Source: Bacteroidaceae bacterium (GTDB lineage: Bacteria > Bacteroidota > Bacteroidia > Bacteroidales > Bacteroidaceae). From it: DNA of 64,000 bases. Positions 54,946 through 64,000 of this stretch are shown here, piece after piece. Numbering within the stretch: the stretch's first letter is position 1; each line of letters starts with the position of its first letter. The translations under genes and the position numbers were made by a program. The stretch is taken from NCBI GenBank assembly GCA_017651245.1, contig JAGCDQ010000022.1, positions 93,363 through 157,362 of the forward strand, given 5' to 3'. Under the pieces are notes generated by a model that had not been told where the DNA came from, ran no database searches, and was given only the letters and a program-made list of their open reading frames with translations.

Positions 54946-55362
54946 TTATTCGCCAGTGATGTAGCTGGAGCACTCAGCGATTTCTTCCGGAGTCATGCCC
55001 AGTTCCAGGCCTTTGGTGCCGATGGCTTTTCCGATTTCAATACCAGCCTCACCATAAGCCTGAATAGTTTCAGCGTCAGGAGTGAAACCTGGGTAAGTCT
55101 TGTCGAGGTTATCAACACCTTCGCCAAACTCCTGACAGATAGCCACAAGCTCTTCCTTGCTCTCTGCAGCAGCAATGCTTTCTGCCACACCATCGTAAAC
55201 GGCTGCCATCGCAGCAGCAGCCTCCTCTGGATCATAATTACCAGTAGCTTCAGCAGCCTCAGTGTTTTCTTCAGCACTAGCATCTTCAGTCTTCTTTGAA
55301 TCAGCACAAGAGATCATTACCATGGATGCGGCAACGAAACATACGAAAAAAATCTTCTTCAT
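54946..55362 (-). CDS. Small Ala/Glu-rich lipoprotein, unknown function
   Basis: 138 residues with a lipobox (AASMVMISCADSKK), an acidic linker and an alanine-rich helical part. No family recognised. It lies 49 nt downstream of the symporter gene on the same strand and ends at its own terminator, so it is probably the last gene of the porin-symporter operon. Confidence 0.75.
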   Translation of the reverse strand: MKKIFFVCFVAASMVMISCADSKKTEDASAEENTEAAEATGNYDPEEAAAAMAAVYDGVAESIAAAESKEELVAICQEFGEGVDNLDKTYPGFTPDAETIQAYGEAGIEIGKAIGTKGLELGMTPEEIAECSSYITGE

Positions 55363-55411
55363 TGTTTTTAAGTTTTTTTGTTAATAAATAAGGATTTAGA
55401 TATGATGATTG

Positions 55412-56968
55412 TTATTTGTAGCACTTCCAGATGCTGTCCAACTTTGCTTGTGGCAGCTTCTTGGTGAAGAGGCTGACAAGCAGCACAACGGGGAAGCCGC
55501 CTACCATGGCGATGGCACCACAATCAATAGGATTGATGGGGTTGCCCATCAGCATGTTGACCACTGTGAAACCGACACCCCAGATGAAGCATGCCCAAAC
55601 GGAGGCGGTGGTGACGCCACGCCAGTAGAGACCCAAGAGGAATGGTGCAAGGAAGGCACCAGCCAAAGCACCCCAACTGATACCCATGAGCTGGGCGATG
55701 AACGTTGGAGGATTGAGAGCGATGAGCACGGAGATGGCAATGAAGAAGACGATGAGCACACGCATGATGACCACCTTGCGACGCTCAATCTTCTCAGCCA
55801 CTTCGTCGTCAATCTCGCCACCTTTCACCTCGTCGGCAGAAGCGCGCTTGTCGCGATAGATGAGGTCGAGGGTCATGGTGGATGAAGATGTCAGCACGAG
55901 GGATGCCAATGTGGACATCGAAGCGGAGAGCACGAGCACCATCACGAGACCGATGAGCAGGTCGGAATCGACGGCTGTGTCGAGCATCGTTGGAATGATG
56001 TCATCGAACTTGTAGTTGTGACGTGCCTCGTTCCAAACAGGTTCGCCAAACAGACGACCGAAACCGCCGAGGAAGTAGCAACCACCTGCCACTACGAATG
56101 CGAAGATGGTGGAGATGATGGTGCCACGCTTGATGGCGCTCTCGTCGGTGATGGAGTAGAACTTGCCGACCATCTGAGGTAGTCCCCAAGTGCCGAGTGA
56201 AGTCAGCACCACCACACCCAAGAGGCTCATCGCGTTAGGACCCCACCAAGAGGCGAAGTCGCCTGGCTGGAAGTCTTTATAGAGCGGATTCTCAAGGTCG
56301 TGAGCCGTTGGCACAGCTTCCTTCATCTTCTGGAAAGCCTCTGTGAAACCACCTTGGCTGTTGAGCACCACAGCGATGACGGCAATGATGCCACCCAGCA
56401 TGACGATACCTTGAATGAAGTCGTTGATGGCAGTCGCCTTGTAACCGCCCAGAATCACATAGACGGCAGTGAGGAGTGCCATGATGATGATACAATACTC
56501 ATAAGGAATGCCGAAGCCCATGTCGAAGAGCTTGGAGATACCGCTATACACACCTGCCGTGTAAGGAATGAGGAACACGAAGGCGATGATGGAAGCAGCG
56601 ATACGAAGTCCTTGATTGGAGAAACGAGTGCCGAAGAAGTCGGGCATCGTGCGAGAATGGATGTGCTGAGTCATCAGCTTTGTTCTGCGACCCAAGATGA
56701 GCCATGCGAGCAATGAACCGATGATGGCATTGCCAATACCAATCCAAGAGCTGGCAAGACCGTATTTCCAACCGAACTGACCTGCATAGCCGACGAACAC
56801 GACGGCTGAGAAGTAACTGGTGCCGAAAGCGAAAGCTGAGAGCCAAGGACCCACCGAGCGACCGCCCAACACGAAACCATCCACATTCTTAGCTTGCTTG
56901 CGTGAGTAGATACCTACATAAACCGTCACAGCCAAGAAGATGACGGTGAGAAGAATTTTGATCAGCAT
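55412..56968 (-). CDS. Sodium:solute symporter (SSS family)
   Basis: 518 residues, about 13 membrane segments. SSS landmarks: FVLGGRSVGPWLSAFAFGTS in helix 1, GWKYGLASSWIGIGNAIIGS, and GGYKATAINDFIQGIVMLGG. The nearest characterised branch is proline/pantothenate transporters, but substrate cannot be read. One nucleotide separates it from the upstream porin gene, which suggests they carry the same solute across outer and inner membranes. Confidence 0.9.
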   Translation of the reverse strand: MLIKILLTVIFLAVTVYVGIYSRKQAKNVDGFVLGGRSVGPWLSAFAFGTSYFSAVVFVGYAGQFGWKYGLASSWIGIGNAIIGSLLAWLILGRRTKLMTQHIHSRTMPDFFGTRFSNQGLRIAASIIAFVFLIPYTAGVYSGISKLFDMGFGIPYEYCIIIMALLTAVYVILGGYKATAINDFIQGIVMLGGIIAVIAVVLNSQGGFTEAFQKMKEAVPTAHDLENPLYKDFQPGDFASWWGPNAMSLLGVVVLTSLGTWGLPQMVGKFYSITDESAIKRGTIISTIFAFVVAGGCYFLGGFGRLFGEPVWNEARHNYKFDDIIPTMLDTAVDSDLLIGLVMVLVLSASMSTLASLVLTSSSTMTLDLIYRDKRASADEVKGGEIDDEVAEKIERRKVVIMRVLIVFFIAISVLIALNPPTFIAQLMGISWGALAGAFLAPFLLGLYWRGVTTASVWACFIWGVGFTVVNMLMGNPINPIDCGAIAMVGGFPVVLLVSLFTKKLPQAKLDSIWKCYK

Positions 56969-56969
56969 A

Positions 56970-58094
56970 TTACTTTATTCTAACCTGCATTTGACACATG
57001 ATAGCGTGGTTGGCATTGTGAGTGAACACCTTTGCCACACCACCAGGAATGGGTTGGTCTTGGAGCGATGCGCTCTTGTAAACATACTGCAACTGAATAC
57101 GGCAACGCTTGTAGAACCAGTACTGGAGACCGAAGATGGCCTTGTGCTGATCCATGTGCTCCTTCACGTTGTAGTTGAAGAAATCGTAAGAGCCAACCAA
57201 GTCGACCTTAGGTGCAACGGGTAGAACGCCTGTTGCATAGACACCACGGCTGGTCACATCCTTGTCGCGACCTTCCAGATACTCAGTACGAAGGCTGAGG
57301 CGAGAGGTCTGAGACTTGTAGGTGAGACCTGCTGACCAGCGATTGCGCTTGTAATCCTCACCAGGAGTGATGTTGCTGATGTAAGAAGAACGATCCACAG
57401 CATGACCACGACCAATCTGACCAGTAGCCACGATGTTCAGTTCCTTGGTAGGACGGAACTCCAGATGACCGATGAAGTCTTTCTCGCTGTTGCCATCCTT
57501 CTTGTTGATGCCCTGTCCGTTCATGACAGCAGCCTTGTAGGCAAACTTGCCATCGTTGGTTTCGCCAGAGAACTCCAAACCGAGGTCACGTCCATACTGT
57601 GTACCCATCAGACGGTCGGAACCGCAACCAGCCAAGTAAGTGACACCCTCAGAACAAACGTCGATAGCCTCCAACTCTGTAGGCGACATGTTGTTCTCGA
57701 TGGTGTAGGCATGCTTGAACTGACCGATTCGCGCGCTGAAAGCCTTGTTGTTGCTGAAACGGTAAGAAGTCCAGTACTCATGCACCACACCTCCATTGAA
57801 GTCGTGCATGAACATCGCCATCCAACGGTCGGTGATAGGCGCAGCCACCACGAGGAAGACACGCTTCATCTCGAAGGTGTTGTAATCCTTCTTGTTGAGC
57901 TGGTCGTTGTCGTCCAAGCCGCCCGTGTGCTGGTAAGTGAAACCTGCTTGTGCATAGCCGTCAATCTGTACACGCTGTGCCAAGTCCTTTGCCCAGTCAG
58001 GAATCTGCTGATCCTTAGGTGCCTGAGCATTCATGCTGCCAATGCCAAGAACGCACAGCAACATGGTCAGAATCATTTTGAATTTGAATCCCAT
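56970..58094 (-). CDS. Outer-membrane porin, phosphate-selective porin O/P type
   Basis: 374 residues with a signal peptide ending GIGSMNAQ. A beta-barrel with alternating pattern (RVQIDGYAQAGFTYQHTGG; FEMKRVFLVVAAPITDRWMA; YWTSYRFSNNKAFSARIGQF) and a terminal aromatic-rich strand, like OprO/P-type porins. It is first in an operon with the symporter, with TAACTTTG at 58154-58147 upstream. Confidence 0.8.
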   Translation of the reverse strand: MGFKFKMILTMLLCVLGIGSMNAQAPKDQQIPDWAKDLAQRVQIDGYAQAGFTYQHTGGLDDNDQLNKKDYNTFEMKRVFLVVAAPITDRWMAMFMHDFNGGVVHEYWTSYRFSNNKAFSARIGQFKHAYTIENNMSPTELEAIDVCSEGVTYLAGCGSDRLMGTQYGRDLGLEFSGETNDGKFAYKAAVMNGQGINKKDGNSEKDFIGHLEFRPTKELNIVATGQIGRGHAVDRSSYISNITPGEDYKRNRWSAGLTYKSQTSRLSLRTEYLEGRDKDVTSRGVYATGVLPVAPKVDLVGSYDFFNYNVKEHMDQHKAIFGLQYWFYKRCRIQLQYVYKSASLQDQPIPGGVAKVFTHNANHAIMCQMQVRIK

Positions 58095-58146
58095 AATCTT
58101 TGATTTATATTTTGATTTTTATTGGTTTGTGTATCAAAATTTTGGA

Positions 58147-58154
58147 CAAAGTTA
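58147..58154 (-). promoter_or_regulatory. -7 element TAACTTTG of the porin-symporter operon
   Basis: Minus-strand TAACTTTG 53 nt upstream of the porin start. Confidence 0.6.
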
Positions 58155-58170
58155 CACTTTTTCGTTGAAA

Positions 58171-58260
58171 GTGAAAAGCGAAAAGTGAAAAAATCTAAAG
58201 TACTTGCCATTTGGACGGGTTGGTAACTTATATTTTTCACTTTTCACTTTTCATTTTTCA
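58171..58260. repeat. Inverted clusters of GTGAAAA / TTTTCAC heptamers
   Basis: GTGAAAAGCGAAAAGTGAAA at 58171-58190 faces TTTTTCACTTTTCACTTTTC starting at 58232, about 40 bp apart, between two divergent promoters. It could fold or serve as a multi-site operator. Confidence 0.6.
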
Positions 58261-58271
58261 CTCAAAATCCG

Positions 58272-58279
58272 TACCTTTG
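58272..58279 (+). promoter_or_regulatory. -7 element TACCTTTG
   Basis: TACCTTTG 21 nt before the chosen start at 58300. An ATG at 58288 would leave almost no leader. Confidence 0.65.
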
Positions 58280-58299
58280 TACCTCAAATGGAAGATTGT

Positions 58300-59826
58300 A
58301 TGGAAAAGTTTGTAGAAATCATGGACACGACGCTGCGCGATGGTGAGCAAACCAATGGTGTCAGTTTCGTTCCCCACGAGAAGTTGATGATAGCGCGTAT
58401 GCTGCTGATGGACCTGAATGTTGACCGCATTGAGGTGGCTTCAGCGCGTGTGTCGGATGGTGAGAAGGAAGCCGTGAAGAGCATCTGTCGATGGGCTCGT
58501 CAGGCGGGTATGCTCGATAGGGTGGAGGTGCTCGGGTTTGTAGATGGCACCACTTCGCTCGACTGGATTAACGATTGCGAATGTCGCAACATCAATCTGC
58601 TCTGCAAGGGTAGTGAGCGTCATTGCAAGTACCAGCTGAAGAAGACGCTGGAGGAACACGTGGCGGACATCAAGCAGAGCATCAGCTATGCCAAGCAGTT
58701 GGGCATCAGCGTGAACCTCTATCTGGAGGATTGGTCGAATGGTATGAAGGCCAGCCCTGAATACGTGTTTGGATTGATCGATGCCTTGAAGGATAGTGGT
58801 GCGAAGCGTTTCATGTTGCCCGATACTTTGGGTATTCTCAATCCGCAGTTGACAGCCGCATTCGTGGAACAGATGACCACTCGTTATCCCGACCTTCAGT
58901 TTGATTTTCATGCCCACAACGACTACGACTTGGCGACCAGCAATGTGATGGCTGCCGTTTTGGCAGGTTGTCGAGGTGTGCATACGGCTGTGAATGGATT
59001 GGGCGAACGAGCAGGCAATGCGCCACTTTCTTCTGTACAGGCCATTCTGAAAGACCACGCGCACGTACAAACACATATTAATGAGGAGAATCTCGGCAAG
59101 GTTTCCACGATGGTGGAGAGCCTTTCTGGTATCGCCATTCCGCCCAACAAGCCGATTATTGGTGAGAATGTCTTCACTCAGGTGGCTGGCGTGCATGCTG
59201 ATGGCGACAACAAGAACAACCTCTATTGCAACGACCTCCTTCCTGAGCGTTTTGGCAGAAAGCGTGAATATGCGTTGGGCAAGAACTCGGGTAAGGCGAA
59301 CATCCTCAAGAACTTGGAGGAGTTGGGATTGGAACTCACGCCTGAGCAGACCCGCCGCGTGACGGATCGAATCATCGAACTGGGCGACAAGAAGCAACTG
59401 ATTACGCAGGAAGACTTGCCTTACATCGTGGCGGATGTGCTCAAACACTCTGCGCCTGACGACAAAGTGAAGCTCATTTCCTATATGGTTTCTACTGCAT
59501 ACGGCTTGAAGCCAATGGCTTCTGTGAAACTAGAAGTGAATGGTGCTGTGTTCGAGGAATCGGCAATTGGTGACGGTATGTATGATGCCTTCATTCATGC
59601 GGTGCGCCACATTTATCGGGAAAAACTCAATCGTACCTTCCCTTGGCTCACCAACTATCAGGTCAGCATCCCACCAGGTGGACGTACCGATGCCCTCGTG
59701 CAAACCACCATCTCGTGGACTTACAACGAAAAGGCATATCGTACTCGCGCCCTCGATGCTGACCAGACGGAAGCGGCTATCAAAGCAACGATCAAGATGC
59801 TGAACATCATTGAGAATGAAGATTGA
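58300..59826 (+). CDS. Second 2-isopropylmalate synthase / citramalate synthase-like enzyme
   Basis: 508 residues from the ATG at 58300 (an ATG at 58288 is possible). The DRE-TIM core is present: [30 protein letters not shown] and AVNGLGERAGNAPLSSV. The C-terminal LeuA-type regulatory domain is also present. It is clearly different from the LeuA at 26862; the family member seen in many Bacteroidetes beside leuB is annotated as isopropylmalate or citramalate synthase. Citramalate synthesis would feed isoleucine. No leuB is present next to it. Confidence 0.85.
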   Translation: MEKFVEIMDTTLRDGEQTNGVSFVPHEKLMIARMLLMDLNVDRIEVASARVSDGEKEAVKSICRWARQAGMLDRVEVLGFVDGTTSLDWINDCECRNINLLCKGSERHCKYQLKKTLEEHVADIKQSISYAKQLGISVNLYLEDWSNGMKASPEYVFGLIDALKDSGAKRFMLPDTLGILNPQLTAAFVEQMTTRYPDLQFDFHAHNDYDLATSNVMAAVLAGCRGVHTAVNGLGERAGNAPLSSVQAILKDHAHVQTHINEENLGKVSTMVESLSGIAIPPNKPIIGENVFTQVAGVHADGDNKNNLYCNDLLPERFGRKREYALGKNSGKANILKNLEELGLELTPEQTRRVTDRIIELGDKKQLITQEDLPYIVADVLKHSAPDDKVKLISYMVSTAYGLKPMASVKLEVNGAVFEESAIGDGMYDAFIHAVRHIYREKLNRTFPWLTNYQVSIPPGGRTDALVQTTISWTYNEKAYRTRALDADQTEAAIKATIKMLNIIENED

Positions 59827-59842
59827 CCCAATGGCTGTGGTG

Positions 59843-61243
59843 ATGAAGAATACGCTACTAATCTGGTTGGTGCTTTGTTGTGCCTCAATCAATGTCTGGG
59901 CACAAAAGACGGAGCTGAAGCCGCGCCTCGTGGTGTGTACGGATATTGGTGCGCCCGATGTGGAACCTGATGATATGGAGTCGGCTGTCCGTTTGATGGC
60001 ATACGCCGATCAGTTTGAGATTGAAGGCATCTTCATGACGATTGGATGGAATTGTGACCCTTATCCTGACGAATGGGCAGAATATCTGGACAAGGTGCTG
60101 GTAGCGTATGAGAAGGATGTGACGAAACTGATGAAACGTTCTGGGCAAAAGAAGTTCATGCCGCTTGCCAAAGAGAAGGGGAAACAGCAGATAGGGTATT
60201 GGCCAAGTCCTGCCTATATTCGCGAACGTGCGATGAAAGGAAGTACGCGTGCCGGTATCAAGGTGATAGGGGAGGGCAATGACTCTCCTGGCAGCAATCT
60301 CTTGATTAAATTGGCGGATGAACCCGATGAACGTCCTATTTGGGTGGCATCGTGGGGAGGCGCCAACACGTTGGCACAAGCCATCTGGCGTGTGAAGCAG
60401 ACACGCACTCCAGAGCAGGTGCGTCAATTCGTTAGGAAGTTCCGTGTTTATACGATTACCGACCAAGATATGCAGTACAACATGCGAATGGATAGGGCAT
60501 ATAGCTCTCACCAATGGTTGCGTCAGGAGTTCAAGGATGACCTGAAATTCATCTGGGATGAGGGAACTTGGCAACTGCAATGTGATTTGGGCAAGGAGTA
60601 CTGGAACGAGCATGAAAAGTTCATTCAGGGAAAGGGTGCTTTGGGTGCTGAATATCCGAAGTATAAATGGGGCGTGGAAGGTGACACCCCGTCTTTTCTC
60701 TATGTGATGCCCAATGGATTGAGCGATCCAGAGGACCTAACGCAAGTGAATTGGGGCGGTTATCACCAGTTTGGACTTTGTCCTGACTCCCTCACTTATG
60801 CTTGGACAAGTTGGCAACAACCTACCTACAACACCACTCGCGACTACAAGAAGCGTTTCTATCCCGACGAGCTGAACGACTTCAAGGCTCGCATGCAATG
60901 GGCAGACGAAGGGAAAGGCAACACCAATCCTCGTGTGATTGTGAACGGCAAGAAGGGCATATCCATCATTCGTTTGCAAGCAAAAGCAGGAACGCAAGTC
61001 CGTTTGGATGCCTCTCGTTCCTATGATCGAGAAGGAGATGCCCTTTCATTCCTTTGGTGGCAGCAGAAAGAGTTTGGCATTGATCATCAGCCACTTTCCA
61101 TTGTTGCATCAGAATCATCTATCGCAAACATAGAGATTCCCCAGGGCGCACAAGGCAAGGAACTTCATTTTGTGTGCGAAGTCCACGATGACGGTCCTTT
61201 CCATCTGGTCGCATACCGACGTGTTATCATTAAGGTTAAATGA
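59843..61243 (+). CDS. Secreted DUF1593 (nucleoside hydrolase-like) protein
   Basis: 466 residues from the ATG at 59843 (MKNTLLIWLVLCCASINVWA signal peptide); ATGs at 59816 and 59831 are alternatives and the first overlaps the upstream stop. The N-terminal 300 residues follow DUF1593: RLVVCTDIGAPDVEPDDMES, a nucleoside-hydrolase-like Asp cluster, and RPIWVASWGGANTLAQAIW. The C-terminal 100 residues are a beta-sandwich (VRLDASRSYDREGDALSFLW). Bacteroidetes members are thought to act on plant polysaccharide components. Probably co-transcribed with the synthase. Confidence 0.85.
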   Translation: MKNTLLIWLVLCCASINVWAQKTELKPRLVVCTDIGAPDVEPDDMESAVRLMAYADQFEIEGIFMTIGWNCDPYPDEWAEYLDKVLVAYEKDVTKLMKRSGQKKFMPLAKEKGKQQIGYWPSPAYIRERAMKGSTRAGIKVIGEGNDSPGSNLLIKLADEPDERPIWVASWGGANTLAQAIWRVKQTRTPEQVRQFVRKFRVYTITDQDMQYNMRMDRAYSSHQWLRQEFKDDLKFIWDEGTWQLQCDLGKEYWNEHEKFIQGKGALGAEYPKYKWGVEGDTPSFLYVMPNGLSDPEDLTQVNWGGYHQFGLCPDSLTYAWTSWQQPTYNTTRDYKKRFYPDELNDFKARMQWADEGKGNTNPRVIVNGKKGISIIRLQAKAGTQVRLDASRSYDREGDALSFLWWQQKEFGIDHQPLSIVASESSIANIEIPQGAQGKELHFVCEVHDDGPFHLVAYRRVIIKVK

Positions 61244-61315
61244 CATTCCTGTATTCTTTTCAGTTTTTCTGACAGAAAGTGACATAATGATTGTGCCACA
61301 ATGTCAGTCAAAAGG

Positions 61316-61354
61316 AAAAGTCGTGTCAGTATGAAAGTGCTGGCACGGCTTTTG
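61316..61354 (+). terminator. Intrinsic terminator
   Basis: AAAAGTCGTGTCAG pairs with CTGGCACGGCTTTT, followed by GTCTTT. Confidence 0.75.
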
Positions 61355-61449
61355 TCTTTATGAAGAATCGTCTGCGCCACAGCAAAAATGACTAAGCGAG
61401 ACACACATTATTAATATTAACAAGAATAAAAATTAAAACAAATACGATT

Positions 61450-63387
61450 ATGGGAAAGATTATTGGTATTGACCTTGGTACAACTAACTCTTGTGTATCG
61501 GTCTTTGAAGGCAATGAGCCTGTAGTGATTGCAAACTCTGAAGGCAAGCGCACAACTCCTTCAGTAGTAGGTTTTGTGAAGGATGGCGAGCGTAAGGTGG
61601 GTGACCCTGCCAAGCGTCAGGCTATCACGAACCCAAAGAACACCGTGTTCTCCATCAAGCGTTTCATGGGTGAGACCTATGATCAGGTGCAGAAGGAGAT
61701 TGCACGCGTTCCTTACACAGTGGTGAAGGGCGACAACAACACTCCACGTGTGGAGATAGAGGGTCGCAAATATACGCCACAGGAAATCTCTGCCATCATC
61801 TTGCAGAAGATGAAGAAGACGGCTGAGGATTATCTCGGTCAGGAAGTGACAGATGCTGTCATCACGGTGCCTGCTTACTTCAGCGACTCTCAGCGTCAGG
61901 CAACCAAGGAGGCTGGTCAGATTGCAGGTCTCAACGTTCGCCGTATCGTGAACGAGCCTACTGCAGCCGCTTTGGCATACGGTATTGACAAGGCTAACAA
62001 GGACATGAAGATTGCTGTGTTCGACCTTGGTGGTGGTACATTCGATATCTCTATCCTTGAGTTTGGTGGCGGCGTGTTCGAAGTGCTCTCAACCAACGGT
62101 GACACGCACCTTGGTGGTGATGATTTCGACCAGGTGATTATCGACTGGCTCGTATCTGACTTCAAGAGCAACGAGGGTGTTGACCTCTCACTCGACCCAA
62201 TGGCTATGCAGCGTCTGAAGGAAGCAGCAGAGAAGGCTAAGATTGAACTCTCTAGCAGCTCTTCCACAGAGATCAACCTGCCTTACATCACCGCAGCTGG
62301 TGGTGTGCCAAAGCACCTCGTGACTACGCTGACTCGTGCTAAGTTCGAGTCATTGGCTCACAACCTCATCCAGGCTTGCTTGGCTCCATGTCAGGCTGCC
62401 ATCAAGGATGCAGGCATCTCTACCTCAGACATTGACGAGGTGATCCTCGTGGGTGGTTCAAGCCGTATCCCAGCTGTGCAGCAGCTCGTGGAGAACTACT
62501 TCGGCAAAGCTCCATCAAAGGGTGTGAACCCAGACGAAGTGGTGGCTGTAGGTGCATCTATCCAGGGTGCTATCCTCAACAAGGAAGAAGGTGTGGGCGA
62601 CATCGTGCTGCTCGACGTGACTCCGCTGAATGTGGGTATCGAGACACTCGGTGCTGTGATGACTACGATGATTGAGGCAAACACCACCATCCCATGCAAG
62701 AAGACAGAGGTGTTCTCAACTGCTGCCGACAACCAGACAGAGGTGACCATCCGCGTGTTGCAGGGTAACCGCCCAATGGCGAACCAGAACAAGCAGATCG
62801 GTATCTTCAACCTCACCGGCATCGCACCAGCACGTCGTGGCGTTCCACAGATCGAAGTATCCTTCGACATCGACGCCAACGGTATCCTCAAGGTGTCTGC
62901 TAAGGATAAGGCAACTGGCAAGGAGCAGGAAATCCGCATCGAAGCATCTTCTGGTCTCTCTAAGGAGGAAATCGAGCGCATGAAGGCTGAGGCAGAAGCT
63001 AACGCAGATGCTGATAAGAAGGAGCGTGAGCGCATCGACAAGGTGAATCAGGCAGACAGCATGATTTTCCAGACGGAGAACTTCCTGAAGGATAATGCTG
63101 ACAAGGTGCCAGCTGATGACAAACCAGCTATCGAGGCAGCTGTCGAAGCCCTCAAGAAGGCTAAGGACAGCGGCGATGTAGCTCAGATTGACGCAGCCAT
63201 CAACGGTCTCAACACCGCTATGCAGACAGCATCTCAGAAGATGTATGCCGCAGGTGGTGCAGGTCAGCCAGGCGCAGGCTTCAACCCAGGCGACGCAGGT
63301 TTCCAGGGTGGTGCTCAACCTAACGAAGGCACTCAGTCCAATGGAGCTGACGACGTTCAGGATGCCGACTTTGAGGAGGTCAAATGA
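61450..63387 (+). CDS. dnaK: Chaperone DnaK (Hsp70)
   Basis: 645 residues, normal length. The ATPase domain starts [20 protein letters not shown] and shows [20 protein letters not shown] and [14 protein letters not shown]. The substrate-binding domain begins near [12 protein letters not shown], and the end is the Gly/Gln-rich linker with the conserved [12 protein letters not shown]. It folds proteins with DnaJ and GrpE, which are not in the window. Upstream (61269-61308) lie CTGACA, TGACATAATG and ATGTCAG sequences that could be a heat-shock operator or a weak stem. Confidence 0.98.
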   Translation: MGKIIGIDLGTTNSCVSVFEGNEPVVIANSEGKRTTPSVVGFVKDGERKVGDPAKRQAITNPKNTVFSIKRFMGETYDQVQKEIARVPYTVVKGDNNTPRVEIEGRKYTPQEISAIILQKMKKTAEDYLGQEVTDAVITVPAYFSDSQRQATKEAGQIAGLNVRRIVNEPTAAALAYGIDKANKDMKIAVFDLGGGTFDISILEFGGGVFEVLSTNGDTHLGGDDFDQVIIDWLVSDFKSNEGVDLSLDPMAMQRLKEAAEKAKIELSSSSSTEINLPYITAAGGVPKHLVTTLTRAKFESLAHNLIQACLAPCQAAIKDAGISTSDIDEVILVGGSSRIPAVQQLVENYFGKAPSKGVNPDEVVAVGASIQGAILNKEEGVGDIVLLDVTPLNVGIETLGAVMTTMIEANTTIPCKKTEVFSTAADNQTEVTIRVLQGNRPMANQNKQIGIFNLTGIAPARRGVPQIEVSFDIDANGILKVSAKDKATGKEQEIRIEASSGLSKEEIERMKAEAEANADADKKERERIDKVNQADSMIFQTENFLKDNADKVPADDKPAIEAAVEALKKAKDSGDVAQIDAAINGLNTAMQTASQKMYAAGGAGQPGAGFNPGDAGFQGGAQPNEGTQSNGADDVQDADFEEVK

Positions 63388-63410
63388 GACACATAAGTAT
63401 TATCAGATAG

Positions 63411-63447
63411 AAAATGTGCAGGCCATTGGTGGTCTGCACATTTTTTT
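63411..63447. terminator. Bidirectional intrinsic terminator
   Basis: AAAATGTGCAG pairs with CTGCACATTTT, followed by TTTCTG; serves dnaK and the converging gene. Confidence 0.88.
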
Positions 63448-63450
63448 CTG

Positions 63451-63978
63451 TCAATCATCTTCAGGGAAATACTCATAATAAATATCACCTATGGTATCAG
63501 CAAATCCCCATCCGCATGGCGAGGCCCACTCCATACACTGCCTCAAACGAGGCTTGAAGTGCTCCAACATATTATTCTTGGCAATGAATGCCATAGTCTT
63601 TTCGAAATTATTCTCTACCGATGTATAATACTGCTCCCACATGTCACCATAGTCGTATGTAAACTGACAAGCGTTCTCGACATAGCAAAGCATCAAGTCT
63701 GCCAACTTGTCCGGAGAAGGTTTCAGTTTCTTGTAGTCAGAGACAGCCTTCCGGCAAACCGAGAACCGGGTCTTTGGCTCCTGTCTTCCCCTTGAAGGAT
63801 AGAACTCTTCTGTAATAATCTTCTTATACTCTTCCAACTTACCATCCTCGTCAGGATTAGCATAGAACTCCAGATACTCCTTTGCTTCTTTGCGAGCATC
63901 ATACATCTCCAGAACCATACCAATGATCTCTTCCTTGGGCATGGACATAAGTATTTTCTTTACTGTTGCTTTTGACAT
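63451..63978 (-). CDS. DUF6155-like protein
   Basis: 175 residues, cytoplasmic. SKATVKKILMSMPKEEIIGM followed by KEYLEFYANPDEDGKLEEYK matches the DUF6155 start as I know it, with YPSRGR and DLMLCYVENACQFTYDYGDM further on. Function is unknown. The start at 63978 is 22 nt from the window end, so its promoter is not visible. Confidence 0.75.
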   Translation of the reverse strand: MSKATVKKILMSMPKEEIIGMVLEMYDARKEAKEYLEFYANPDEDGKLEEYKKIITEEFYPSRGRQEPKTRFSVCRKAVSDYKKLKPSPDKLADLMLCYVENACQFTYDYGDMWEQYYTSVENNFEKTMAFIAKNNMLEHFKPRLRQCMEWASPCGWGFADTIGDIYYEYFPEDD

Positions 63979-64000
63979 AATCCGAAAATGATTGTATTTC

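Noticed and set aside
61343-61360. Sigma-54-like TGGCAC element before dnaK
   Set aside because: It is the 3' arm of a terminator hairpin and lacks the TTGC half at the right spacing.

Overview
This window looks like a chromosome segment of a gut-type Bacteroidales species, most likely Prevotellaceae. The reasons are the TTG / TAnnTTTG promoters in front of many genes, the near absence of Shine-Dalgarno sequences, abundant secreted glycoside hydrolases, a TPP-riboswitch TonB receptor, and signal peptides ending in AQ or SC. This assignment is inferred from style and gene content only.

Layout. 1-1.3 kb: 5' part of a thiamine-riboswitch TonB receptor (minus). 1.5-9.4 kb: ECF sigma/anti-sigma pair with a secreted protein, an M13 metallopeptidase, a Gly/Pro-rich secreted protein and a CotH-family protein. 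9.4-9.7 kb: a chimeric scar made of an AraC-gene tail and a Gly-rich-gene tail. 9.75-24.8 kb (minus): GH2 beta-galactosidase, an AraC-type regulator, a 42-bp tandem repeat, two GH29 fucosidases, and an operon (mutarotase, nucleotidyltransferase-GHMP kinase fusion, LgoD-like dehydrogenase, FucP-like permease, amidohydrolase, aldo/keto reductase) that looks like a non-phosphorylating L-fucose route; then another AraC regulator and an HD-domain nuclease. 25-26.6 kb: GH30 hydrolase. 26.6-30.9 kb: leuA-leuC-leuD behind a leucine leader-peptide attenuator; LeuD carries an unusual C-terminal DUF4234-like membrane domain.

31-54 kb is an AT-richer accessory island. It starts with a 1.59-kb VirE/DUF3874-type gene bounded by a mosaic inverted repeat, followed by nested palindromes. 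It then holds a 14-repeat TPR-CHAT protein, a frameshifted hicA with hicB, a caspase / ECF sigma / anti-sigma operon, a second CHAT protein flanked by two nearly identical secreted-protein genes, an Hsp90-type ATPase with a DUF3883-like end, and a small operon ending in a TPR-retropepsin protein. Four genes or operons here share a promoter-like motif, TTRCC-14 nt-GGTATA (a fifth weak copy precedes the ATPase), unlike the housekeeping promoters elsewhere. I infer that this is the regulon of the local ECF sigma factor and that the exported proteases, the sigma/anti-sigma pair and the small secreted proteins form one envelope signalling or defence module. This is the most likely undescribed system in the window.

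54-64 kb returns to ordinary genes: cytidylate kinase-like protein, a lipoprotein, sodium/solute symporter plus porin, a second isopropylmalate-synthase-like enzyme, a DUF1593 protein, dnaK and a DUF6155-like protein. Recombination scars (chimeric pseudogenes, direct repeats, truncated regulators) are common and mark where the segment has been rearranged.
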